Shown here: positions 1 to 11,500 of the stretch, piece by piece | Layout: each line of letters begins with the position of its first letter | Position numbering within the stretch: position 1 is the first letter of the stretch | NCBI GenBank assembly: GCA_030144725.1 | Contig: JASKMD010000008.1 | Span: 17,728,135 to 17,792,134 of the forward strand | Source of the DNA: Haematococcus lacustris | Lineage: Eukaryota; Chlorophyta; Chlorophyceae; Chlamydomonadales; Haematococcaceae | Length of the DNA: 64,000 bases | Reading direction: 5' to 3' | Notes under the pieces: model-generated | Database searches by the model: none | The model's input: the letters and a program-made list of their open reading frames with translations, nothing else | What the model was told of the DNA's origin: nothing | Program-made: the position numbers and the translations under genes

Positions 1-275
1 AGGGGGCCAGCAGCAAAGCAGCAGCAGCAGCAGGGGGCCAGCAGCAGCAGCAGCAGCGGCAGCAGGGGCCAGGAGCAGTAGGCTGTCAGGGTGGGTGGCC
101 TTGGTGCAGCAAGCCAGGCTGGCACCTCAGCCTCCACAGGTCAGGTCAGGGAGCAGAGCCTGGCAGGGAGGCAGCCAGACAGAGCAGACTGAGCCAGGCC
201 AGGCCAGCCTGCTGCCCAGGTCCCCCAGCGCCGGCATTGCCCCGGGCCAGAGCTGCTGTGCTGGCGGCAACGCAC
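1..275. other. Unresolved 3' part of the bZIP gene, CAG/CTG-rich
   Basis: The first 65 bases are CAG-rich runs broken by GGGGCC. The stretch follows a good minus-strand donor at 275, so it is probably intron or unplaced terminal exons of the bZIP gene. I see no independent gene. Confidence 0.4.
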
Positions 276-2049
276 CTCCTCCTGCAGCCGCAGCCTGTTG
301 CCCTGATCCAAGATGACGCGCTGCTGGCTGGCGGCCAGCTCCTTGGCCAGGGCCGCCTCGGCCTGGGCTGCGCTGAGCGCTACGTCCTGCTGCTCAACCT
401 GACCGGCCGGGCAGGGGCCACAGGGCAGGGGGGGCACAGGGCAGGGGGGCATAGAGCAAGTGATGGTTGCTCTAGATTTGGCAGGCCGCATGTGGCATAC
501 ACAACAGTCAGGGTGTGCCTTGCCCCCTTCCCGCTTTTAACCTACTGCTCCCCACACCCTCTCTCTGCTGCTCCCCACCCCTCCCTAGCCCTCCCTTCCC
601 CTCTGCTGCTCCTCCCCCCCATCCCGCCTCCGACACCCTTCCCCCTGCTGCTCTCTCACCTTGAGGCTGAGGCCACTGATCTGCGCAGCCTGCGCCCCCA
701 CAGTGGCGGCCAGGGCGCTGTTCTGTGCGCTGAGCTCCGCCGCCTGCACCTCCATGGCCTTCATGAGGGCCAGCTGCGCAGTGAGCTGGTCCAGCGCCTG
801 CTGCAGCTCCTCATGCTCAGCCTTCTTGCGCTCCCTGGTGAGGGCCAGGCAGGAGGGAGGAGGCACAGGGCATCAGGCAGAGGGGCGGGGGTGTTGAGGT
901 TGGGGTTGGGGGTACAATTTGTTAGAGGATCAGCCCCGGGGGGGCAGGCCAGGGGTGAGGGTCACCACCGCCACCATGGTCATCACCGGGGGGGTGGCTG
1001 CATGACAGGTGGTGGTGCTAGAGCACTCAGGTGCATGCAAGGTAGTCAGTAACTGCTGTCCACCAGGCGGCTGAGACCCAGGCGGCTGGGACGGCATGCA
1101 GATGATCAGCATGCAGCCCACAAGCTGGGTTGGCCTAGGTGCGTGTGCACGACCACAGGGGCGCTTAACAGGCTGCGGTCAGGTGCCAGGTGACAGGGGG
1201 AGGGGGAGGCAGTGCCCAGAGCCCCGCCCCACCCTGCCCCCCTAACCCCTGTCCCTGGCACCTGACCACAGCCTGCTGCGTCACGCTGCCATGACTCTGG
1301 CCCCCTGGCCCTGGCCTGCTGACCCTGGTCCGCTGACCCTGGCCTGCTGACCCTGGCCTGCTGACCCTGCCCACCTGTACTTCTGCTGAGCAATCCGGTT
1401 CTGCTGCATCTGGTCTGCGTTCCTGGTACGCTTCTTGCGCTGTCCTGTCCTCCCGCTTGCTCCGTCGCCTGCTGCATCCAGACTGCTGCTGGACTTGTTG
1501 CCGCGCACACTGGACCTCGTGGAGGTGACGGGGGCGGGTGGAGTGGAGGGGGCGGGGCTCACTGCGCTGATGGCTGGCATGGTGTCCTTACTCTCACAGA
1601 CAGTGATGGAGCTGGGGTTGCTGGTGGTCTTGGTGGTCACGGCTGTCCTGCATGTCAGGGTGCGTCATGGAGCATGGGGTGTTCTCAGCATGCCCTGCAT
1701 TGAGCTCAAAACAAGAGGCAACAGCTTCATCTCGGCAGTGGTTGGAGCGTGGAAACCTACGCGAACAGGCTCACCACGGCAACAGCATCCCTTGCTGGGC
1801 GTCCCCGCTGTCACTGGTTGATGCCAACAGCGCCCCAGGAAAGGCTGCATCAAGGTGTACAGCATAGGGGTCAGAGGGGACTGCACCGTTTGAGAACAAT
1901 TCTGTAGGCCGCTCACTGAGGTCCTCAAAGTTGTCATCGAGAAGGCATCCAAGGTTGTCCAAGCCCAGCAGATCCGTTGACCCGTCGTTAACTCGAAGCA
2001 GCTCCAGCAGGTCGCCAGACGGCATCGGCAAGTCCATCGGTGTCGCCAT
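276..2049 (-). CDS. bZIP transcription factor (3' end not resolved)
   Basis: Likely nuclear, sequence-specific DNA-binding regulator. Four exons join in phase on the minus strand: 2049-1775, 1647-1375, 834-660 and 398-276, each bounded by GT/AG. Exon 1 starts at the first ATG (MATPMDLPMPSGDLLELL) and encodes an acidic N-terminus that could be an activation region (inference). Exon 2 is Ser/Pro-rich and ends in a basic stretch (GQRKKRTRNADQMQQNRIAQ) with the bZIP signature N-x7-R as NRIAQQKYR. Exon 3 completes the basic region and begins the coiled coil (ERKKAEHEELQQALDQL), which continues through exon 4 (VEQQDVALSAAQAEAALAKE). The last usable donor is at 275; further exons lie in 1-275 or beyond the window and I could not place them. 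The family is certain from the signature; the regulated pathway is unknown. It is divergent from the Argonaute gene. Confidence 0.85.
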
Positions 2050-2522
2050 CTCCGGAGCCGTAGATTCCTTTGAGCTGCTCGCGCAGCCGACGCGGGGTAT
2101 AGTGGTGTGTGCCCTGCTGTGAAACCTGTTTCCCTGTGACGCGGGCTCAAAAGTTGAGTGGCGTTGGGCAAAGGCACCTCTAGATCGTAGCTAGTTGTGG
2201 AGATGCGTGAAACACGCAAACGAAAGAATCAAGAAGCAAAACAAATTTAAAGTACATGGGGGCTAATCGCACGAAAAGTGCACACAACCCGGAGCAGCAA
2301 GAGCCACACTGCAGAGCCACACTGTAGGTAGCGCCACAACAGGCTCCTGTGGGCTCTGGATGTGATGGCATGTTGCTTATTTGTCCGTGGAAAGGTGGAA
2401 GGTACTAATGTTTTGTGACTGCATGGGGTCACTTCTGACCTTTTTCACGGCCTACAGCACCTGCGCTTGCAAATTCAGCAGTTGGTAACGCATTGCAACT
2501 CAGCGCTACGCAGTAGGCAGGC
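2050..2522. promoter_or_regulatory. Divergent intergenic region between bZIP and Argonaute
   Basis: About 470 bases separate the minus-strand bZIP start codon (2049) from the proposed plus-strand Argonaute start codon (2523). No coding exon is visible, and the stretch is less GC-rich than the flanking introns. It must hold both 5' leaders and promoters. I did not find a convincing TATA box. Confidence 0.45.
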
Positions 2523-5500
2523 ATGTCGCGCCCAACATCAGGTATTGGACAAATGAGTAGCTGGGACTGGCAGAAGACGTGGACAATGCTGTCGACGTCG
2601 GTTCTTCGTAGGTCGTGGTGGTGGAGAGGGCCGTGGCCGGAGCCAGGACCGTGGAGGTGAGTTGCAGCTAGTTTGATGGCTCGCAGGTCCAATGGGGGGG
2701 CTAGAGACTTCAAAATCATTCGAGGCAAAAGGTTTCACGGATCCGAGAAGGGTTTCACGGAGACCTGAATGGGTTCTCTAATGGCCCTCATCACTGCGCA
2801 CACCATGCTGCTTCGTGCCATTGAGCGCGTGCCCCTTGTCAGACTTCAGCTAGGCTCGATCCCAGGTTCTAGGAGCACTGACAGCAGTGCCTTGTCCAGC
2901 CCCGAGCCTTCCTAGCGTGTTACCTACTCTACCTCACACCATATTCAGCGCTGCATGTGCCAATGATAGCAGTCGCAGGGGACCTTAAGTCGGTACCACC
3001 ACCCCGCAATGTGACCCAGCCACACTTGTAACCCTCACTTGTGTGCGGTGGGTCGCAGGCGGGCGAGGGCCAGGAGGGCCCCCCCAAGGAGGAGGTCGCG
3101 GCGGTGGAGGCGGGTACCCTCAGGGAGGGGGCGGGCCCCCCCGCGCCTCCAGTGCCCCTGCCAGCGGGCGTATGAGCCAGGCTGAGGCGGAGCTGAGCAT
3201 CAAGACCATGCTGATGGGGCTGAGGCAGCCCACCACCAAGGAGACTAAGACGGTGCGGCTGCAGCCCCACAGCAGCAGCAGCGATGAGCAGAAGCAGCGA
3301 TGTCTGGCAGTGCAGGGCACAGCAGACCCAGCCATGTCAGGCAGGGGGGTGGCCTGCTATGTGGGCCGTGGTCAGCCCACTGGTAGGGTCGTGGTCTGCC
3401 CAGGGTGGCATGGGGGCACAGGCCAACACCTACGGCACAGCAGCCCCAGCCTAGTCCACCCCCCACCCCCACTCACCCTCATGCATGCATGCACCTGCCA
3501 TGTGAGTGTGTGGGGTGAGTGCGCGCTAGTTAGCCACCTGGCTGTGTGGTGCGCCTGCAGCCTGAGGGACTGACTGCCAGGCCGGGTCTGGGGGAGATTG
3601 GCCAGAAGGTCAAGGTGCTGGCCAACCACTTCAAGGTGAGCAGCAGCGCTTAGGGTCAGGCAGGCCCAGGGGGAGGGGATGGTGATGAGGCGGCGCAGGC
3701 CGGGGGGCAGAGCAACGGGTAGGCAAGCAGGCACGGCAGCGGGTATGGCTGGAGTTGGATCACCCACCCAGCATGGCTGTGGCTGAACAGTGTGTGTGGT
3801 ACTAACTGGTGAAGAAGTGTGGTGGTGTGTGGTGTGATGCTATGTGCTGCAGGTGGCAGACATCCCGCGCGCCACGGTCTTGTACCAGTATGACGTGGCC
3901 ATGGTGCGGCACAGGGCGCCCCGGCCTGACGGTGAGCTGCCCTGGCTGCCCTCCTCTGCGCTCGGCTCCCGCACCAGCAGTGTGCGCGCCCCAACCCGTC
4001 CGCCCCCCTTGGCCCACTCACCACCAACCCAAGCAGGACCCACCCTGCGCCTCATGTCTGGAGTGGGTCTGGCCACATGCCGACCCACCTGCGGTGCTGC
4101 TTGATCCAACTGCTGGTCATGCTTTCAGGGACCTACTGTTCCCAGCCTGTGGACCCCGTGCTCTCATCCCCTGCTTGGGCCATGTCAGGCCACCCTGCCT
4201 TGTCTGCCCCTCATGTCGGGCTCACAGGCTGAGTCCTTCTCAGCAGACAGAGCGCCCAAGCCTGTCCCCACAGGAACGCCCTGGCCTGTCTGCTGCTGCT
4301 GCTGCTGCTGCTGAGATGCCGTCCCTGCCCCCCACTGGCCAGCTGTGCTGCCCTGGGTGGCCACTGGGTGCTGCAGACAACAAGTACGGCGGCCCCCTGC
4401 CCAGCACTGGGCCCCCACCCATGCCTGACCGCAACCGCTGCATTGCCATCATGAAGGCCTTCGCAACACGCCAGAGGTGGCCGCAGCAGGCCTGGGCATA
4501 CGGTGCGAACTGCGCTAGGCCAGGCTGGGCTTGACCTGACCTCACCCGACTGACCTGACCTGACCTGAGGCATACAGGGTATGCCCCGTCACCAGGAGCT
4601 GTGCAGTGTGCTGGCTGAGGGAGCAGTCCTGCAGCTGCCATGCTCCACCATGACATGCCCTTAACCGCCCTAAGACAGGTCTCACTCAGCCTGTCACAAA
4701 ACACAACAGCAAAGAGCTTGACCCACAGCACAAAGCCAAGACAGGTCTCACACTGCAGGTCAAACACGCAGCCTGCAGACTCGACAAGGGCCTGGCTCCA
4801 CCTCCCACCATGCCACGCCCACAACCATCCTGACCCCACCTGGCCTGACGTGGCCCGCCTTGGCCCGCCCTGGCTGCAGATGGCCAGAAGATCCTGTACG
4901 CCAACAAGGCCTTCATCCCCCCCACCGGCAGCGTGGACACCGTGGACATCCTGGACGAGGGTCCAGGGGTGGCTGCAGGGGATGCAGCCAGGAAGCCGGC
5001 AGGGGCCAAGTCAACACCCACCACCTACGAGGTGGGTGGGTGGCTAGCTGCGGCGGTGCCAGGGGAGGGGGTGGAGCAAGGGGGGGAGGTGGGCAGGAGG
5101 GGAGGGAGGGGTGAGGAGGGGGGAGGGTGGGGCAGAAGGAGGGGAGGGAATGTCGGGGTAGGAAGGAGGAAGGCAGTGTAAGGGGGGGCGGCAGACAGTC
5201 TATGAGGCGACGGCTAGCAAGGGAGGGGCCAGAGGGTGCCGGCAGCTGCTGTGGTGGTGAGCACCAGGCCCCGGCCCTGACCCTGGCCCCCAGGCGCAGG
5301 GGCGCTGTCTGGCCAGCTCCTAGCTGCAAGCTCCTGGTTGGCAGTGTGGGTGTCTGTATCACAGGGTGTGTGGCCCCTAGCCCTCAGGCTGACCAGCTCC
5401 TGGCCGCATGGCAGTGTTGGTTGCTGGTGGACACAGGGGGTGTGGCATGGCTGTGGTGGGGGTGCAGGTGGCGGTGCGCCCCATCCAGCCCTCCCCGGTG

Positions 5501-8500
5501 CTGCCGGCGGGGGAGCAGCTGGCGGCAGTGAGGTCCGGGCAGCTGGGGCAGATGCCTCGCGAAAGCTTGCATGCCCTGGATGTGGCGCTGAGGCAGGTGG
5601 GTGGGTGGGTGGGTGGGTGGGTGGGGTGGGTGGCAGGGTGACTGAGGTGGGTGGGCAGATTGCGGCTGAGGGATGAGCATGTAGCACGAATGAGGCGGTG
5701 AGGGTGTTGCAAGGGGTGGTGGGCGAGCCAGGGAAGCCAGGGTGGGCAGCCGATAAGGAGGCGGTGCTAGGTGATGTTAGGGCAAGGGCTGGTGGGCTGA
5801 GCTGTACTGGCCAGACTAAGCTACATTGGGGAGCAGCGGCGGTGCTGCACTCCGCTGTACAGGGCTAGAGGGCTAGCTCTAACTATGGATTAGAGTGGGT
5901 GGCAGAGCTGAGCAGCAGTGGTGCGGTTCACAGCAGGCTAGGGCTATGCAGCCCTAGCTCTGTCAGCCCCTACAGAGCTAGGGCTAGGGCTAGGGCTAGG
6001 CAGCCCCTGCTGTGCCGCTCCCTGCCCCTACTGAGCCATGCAGGGGCCAGGCAGAGGTGGGGGAAGGCAGACTGTGGCCTAGGTAAGGGCAGGTAGGGTG
6101 TGAGGGTGGGGGCAGGGCTGCTGGGCTGAGCCTTACCGACCTGCCAGTGTGCCCCTCAGCAAACAGTGCCCGGTGCAGGGCCCGGCAGCAGGGGGTCCCC
6201 ACCCTTCCCCCATCAGGCAGTGCCCAGCAGCCTCTCCCTGGTTGCCCTGCAGACGGCCACCCAGGACCCCAACAACCGCATGGTGGCGCGCGGCGTGTAC
6301 ACGTCTGAGAACCGGTCCAAGATTGGGTTTGGGATGGAGGTAGGGGCGGGGGCAGGTCCAGGTGCAGGGTGGGCTGCAGCAGGGTGGGCTGCCTTTTGAG
6401 CCGGCAAGCTGCAGGGCAGGACTGGACACCATGGGCAGGCATGCTGGGGGCAGGGTGGTGCAGGGATATATTGTGAAGGAGGGGGATGGAGCAGTTCACG
6501 CTACAACCCGCCCACCCATAGAGACCGCCCACCGCCAGATCTGCCGCTTTGCCCACTTACCCACCCCTCGCATCTGCCTCCCGCCGAAGACCCACGTGAG
6601 GGGAGCCAGCAGCTGGCCGGCCACCCAGGCAGCGGCAGACCAGCCTTTCTCAGCCCCCTCACCCTGCCTGTGCTCCAGCTAGACTCCTGCCCTGCCACTA
6701 CTCATCCTCAGCCCTCCCCTCCCCCCCGACCTCCACCTCCCCCTCCTCTGCCCCCCACCCCACCCCTGCATGTCCTGGCTGCAGGCCTGGCACGGCTACA
6801 CCCAGAGCCTGAACCTGACCCAGTGCGGGCTCACCGTCAGCATGGACGCCGCTGTCATCGCCATGCCCGTCATGGAGGACTTGACAAAGTTTGTGGAGGA
6901 GGTGAGGGAGGGGGGGGCAAGGAGGGCAGCGGGAAGGGGGTAGGCAGGCAGAGAGGAGGTGATGAGGTGCAGCAGTGGGGCATTGAGCTGAGTGCCCCTC
7001 CACCCTCCATCAGCAGCCCTTCCAGCTCCAGTGGCCACCCCCAGTGGGTCACGCCTGGCCTGGCCTGGCAGCTCCGCTCCCCCCTAGTCCGCCATCACCC
7101 CCTGAGCTGTGTCTCAGTGATTGCGGCAGGTGCTGCGCACCAAGACTGAGATGCTGGCGGTGCGGGAGCTGACCAGCACGCAGGTGGAGGCGCTAAACGC
7201 TGCCTGCTCCCGCAAGGCTGTCACGGTGGGCAGGAGGGGGGGGCGGGTAGAGGAGGAGGGGGGAAGGGTACATGGGAAAGGGTAGGTGGGGGAGGGTAGG
7301 GGAAAGCGCCCAGCCATGCCTATGCGACAGTTCGCTTTGCTTTGCTTGATCCGCTATTGCCTACTGCCACTTTGCGCTAAAAAACTCGAAACTTGACAAA
7401 CAGAAGAAAAAACACTGCTGCCTGCTGCCTACTGCCTGCTGCCTACTGCATACCCGGCCCCTCTGTCTCACTGACTTGCTGCGTAACCCCATTGGAGCTC
7501 GGCAGTGCCGGCTGTGCGTCATACTGGCTGTGTGGGTGCTGGGCAGCCGGTGTATGGCCTGAACCCTGCCTGCCTGCCTCGTCCCTGGCTGCTGCGGCAC
7601 CACAGATTCAAGTGAATCACCGCGCTAATGGCAAGCTGCGGCACCGCGTGCGTGGCTTCACGCCGCAGTCAGCCGCCAAGGGGCTGTTTGAGATGAAGGA
7701 CGGAACCAAGACCACTGTGGTGAAGTACTTCAAGTGCGTGACGGGCACAGGGCAGGGCCAGGATGGCTGGCTATGGGCAGAAGCAGCAGCAAGGCTAGGG
7801 GGCAGATCAGGGGAAAATTGGAACAGAACCGTCACCAGATCAGGGGTGGATCAGATGTTGTCAGATCAGATTAGGGCAGCAGCAGCTGCTGAAGGGTGGG
7901 GGAAGGGGCAGAAACTAGGACCCCCTTGGCTGCCAGGGATGGCCCTGCATGACAATGAATGTTTAGCTCTCTGGCTGCATCTGTGACGATGACTGCCTGA
8001 TGCACAGCCTTGCCTGGGCTGGCCACACTAGATGTGGACCAGCACAGCCACAGCCACAGGTTCACAGCAACACCCCCAGCCCCCCTTGGCTTGCTCTGGC
8101 CTGGGGCATGGACTGGGGCTGGGGCAGTGCTTCAACGCCCTGATAGTGTGACCTTGGTGGTGTGAGCTTGGTGGTGTGAGCTTGGTGGTGTGAGCTTGGT
8201 GGTGCCCCCCTGACTGCGCAGGCAGGCCTACAACATGACGCTCACCTACCCCAACCTGCCCTGCGTCATCGTGGGCAGCCGCAGCCGCCCTGAGTGGCTG
8301 CCCATTGAGGTCTGCCGCATTGTGCCGGACTCTGGTGAGCAGCAGGGCAGGGCACCAGCCTCAGGCCCTCACCTTGACTCTCTAGGCCCCTGACCCTGAC
8401 CCCCTGCCAGGACAACCCTGACCCTGACCCTGACCCTGACCCTGACCCTGACCCTGACCCTGACCCTGACCCTCTGCCCCCCTGACCCTGCCCCCGCCCC

Positions 8501-11500
8501 CCTGCCCCCGCCCTGCCTGCCCCCAGGGGGTCGTGGTCTGGGCCCCGAGGAGACGACTGAGATCCTGCGTCAGGCCGCCGTGCCGCCTGAGGCGCGCAAG
8601 AAGCGCATCATGGACACCCTGACCCTGAAGGCCAAGCTGCAGAGCGACCTGGTGGTCAAGAGCTTTGGCATGAGCCTGGCGCCTGCACCGCAGATGGTGG
8701 AGTGCATCGGCCGCGTGCTGCCAGTGCCCAGCCTGCAGTATGGGGGCGGCAAGTATGTAGACCCGGGAATGAAGGTAAGCGGGCAGGGGGGAGGGGCAGG
8801 GGGACAGGCAGGGGGAGGGGCAGCAAAAGGGTAGGGGGCAGCGGTAGGAGCAGGAGCAGGGCGCAGTGCGGAGCTGTGGGAGGGTGGGGTGGTCAGACAG
8901 GCAGGGGAAAGGGGCAGGAGGGGAGCAGGGAGTGAACTGCCAGTTGGGGGCAGCCTTCACACCCAGGGCTGCTGGGCAGTGTCAGGTGGAGGGGGTGGCA
9001 GGGGAGGAGGTAGAGGGGGGGTGGGAGCAGACCCTGGGCCATGACCCTGGAGCCAGCTGGTCACACTGCACCTTAGCCGCCAACTGCAGGGAAGAGGGTG
9101 AACGGTTGGATAGGGGAGGGGTGGGTGGGTAAGAGTTTGGGTAGGGAGAGTGAGTGAAAGGGGAAGGGGAGGGGTGGGTGGGTGAGGGTTTAGGTAGGGT
9201 GAGTGAGTGAAAGGGGGAGGGGTAAGGGGGGGGGGGGGTTGGGCAGTGTGTGAAGGTGTGCAGCAGGCTCATCGTGTTATCCTTGGTTCTCCCAGGCTGC
9301 CCGCCTGATGGCACTGCAGCACAAGAGCCTGCGTGCTGCCTGGCCCCGTCTCACCTGGCCTGCCTCCCCCCTGCAGGGTGACTGGAACATCATGAACACA
9401 CGGCTATTCAAGGCAGTGGCCATCTCGTCGTTTGCAGTGAGTTTCTCATCTTTGGCACCTGCCATGGTGGCTGCTGAGGGGGCTGTCTTGCCATGGGCCT
9501 GTCCTGCAGCCGACCCTTGGAGTTGCCTGGCCCTGGCAAAGCAGCCGACCTGCGCATCACGTGCATTGGTGGTCAGCTGAGCAAACTTGCATAAGTCAGT
9601 GTCCCTGTGCCCCTGCCCCTGCCAGGTGGTGTGCTATGTACCTGAGAGCAAGGCTGGTCATGCCATGGTCGGGTTTCTGGAGGTGAGGCAAGAGCAGGGG
9701 GGAGGCGAGGCAGGGGGGGGGCGTAAGCAGGGGGCAGGTAGGGGGGGCTGGGGTAGGGGCTGGCCAGACTGGCCGAGTGCCAGAGGAAGGAGTATCAAGC
9801 AGCAAACACAGAGACCAGCAGCGCTGCTGGACATACCTTCAACGTATGACCACCTCCTGCCGCCCCTGCACCTCTGTCTTGGTGTGACCCTGGTGGTGTG
9901 ACCCTGTCTTGGTGTGACTCTGGTGGTGTGACCTTGGTGTTGTGGGCCCTGCACACGCTGTGAGCAGGAGCTGCGCATGGCGCTGGAGGAGAAGGGCATC
10001 TCAGTGCAGCTGCCTAAGTTCCCCCCTGTGGTGTTCAAGACGCGGGTCATGAGCGATGAAGACGCGCTGCGCACGTGAGCCCCGGCAGCAACAGCTGTGC
10101 AGCAATGCCAAGCCACAGCGCCAGGCGGCTCCTGGCAGAGCCTGGGGACGCAGCCGGCCGCCTGCCTGCCACACACTTGCCTTGTGGGGCGCAGCACTTC
10201 AGCACAGCACAGCCTGCCCTGTCAGCTGGCACCTGCCATGGGAAGGCTGGGGTCATGGGAAGGCTGGGGTGACAGCATCAAGTCACTGGAGTGCCCAGCC
10301 CCCTGGTCATTGTTGTGTTGTTCTGGTCTGCAGGGCGATGCAGGAGGCCCAGACTCAGCTTGGCAAGCCTGCACAGATCCTGTTCATCATTGAAGAGCGA
10401 GGTGAGCTGAGCTGGTCCACATCCACACCCCCTGCCTGCTTGCCGTCACCCAGGTCATCAGGCATCCATAGTCCAGAGACAATGCTGTGTGGCACCGCCA
10501 CCCCATTCCAGCACCTCGCTCACTCTGCACATCCAGATGCGTACAGCATTGCTGACGGTGTCTGGTGCCTGCTGCTGCTGTCTGCTGCTGCTGCAGAGAA
10601 CCAAGTTTACTCCGAAGTGAAGCGCATCTGTGACTGCGTCATTGGGGTGCAGGTATGGGCAGGGCAGGAGGGCAGGGGAGCAAGCACGGCTGGTCAGCCA
10701 TCTGCTGCCCCTGCCCCAAATGCTGCCGCAGAGTCAAGTGCTGGTGGCGCCAAACATCAAGCTGGGGGCTCCGCCTGGAGGAATGGTGAGGGCCAGGACC
10801 AGACCCAGCGGCCTGCAGGCCCCGTAGGACCCTCACCCCTCACCCCTCACCCCTCACCCCTGACCCCTCACCTACAGGGCAGCGGCATACAGGTCACTGC
10901 CACCAGGAGAGGTTTGTCACTGCATTGGGTTGCCATCAGCTATCAGCTTGCCACCCACATCTGCTGGCCTGCCCCTACCCTCTTCCTGCTGCAACCAACA
11001 CTACCCACCCACCCTTGGAGCTGGCTTGACGTCCCTGTGTGTGACGCACCCAAGCGCAGCCTGGCCCCTTGCTCCTGTCTAGCTCAGCCCTTGCCTGCAC
11101 TGCCTGCACTGCCCATCGTGCTCAGCTCGCTGCCCTGGTCACTGGTGTTGCCCAGGGGCGCAAGATGGCTGGTGTGGCTTTGAAGGTGAACACCAAGCTG
11201 GGGGGAGACAACACAGCCATCACCGGCAACATCGGCATCTGGTGCCCTGCTGTAAAGTGAGTGGTGGAGGGCCATGCATCACACTGTGTCACATCCAGGT
11301 ATAGCCGAGCTAATGCACATAGTTGCACATAGCCCCTCTATTCCGGCCAGCACAGTGGCAGATGCATCTAGCAGCCCTTGTCAACGATCAGCCAGTGCAG
11401 CATGGCTTGGTGTTCAGCCAGTACTTGGCTTGCACACACACGCTATGTCGTACATGCCACATCCGGTTGCCTGCTATGCTACCACTAGATGCCTTGGCGG

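Noticed and set aside
4286..4313. CTG repeat in the Argonaute gene as coding polyLeu/polyAla
   Set aside because: It is intronic: flanking exons at 3931 and 4377 join in phase to give PDDNKYGG.
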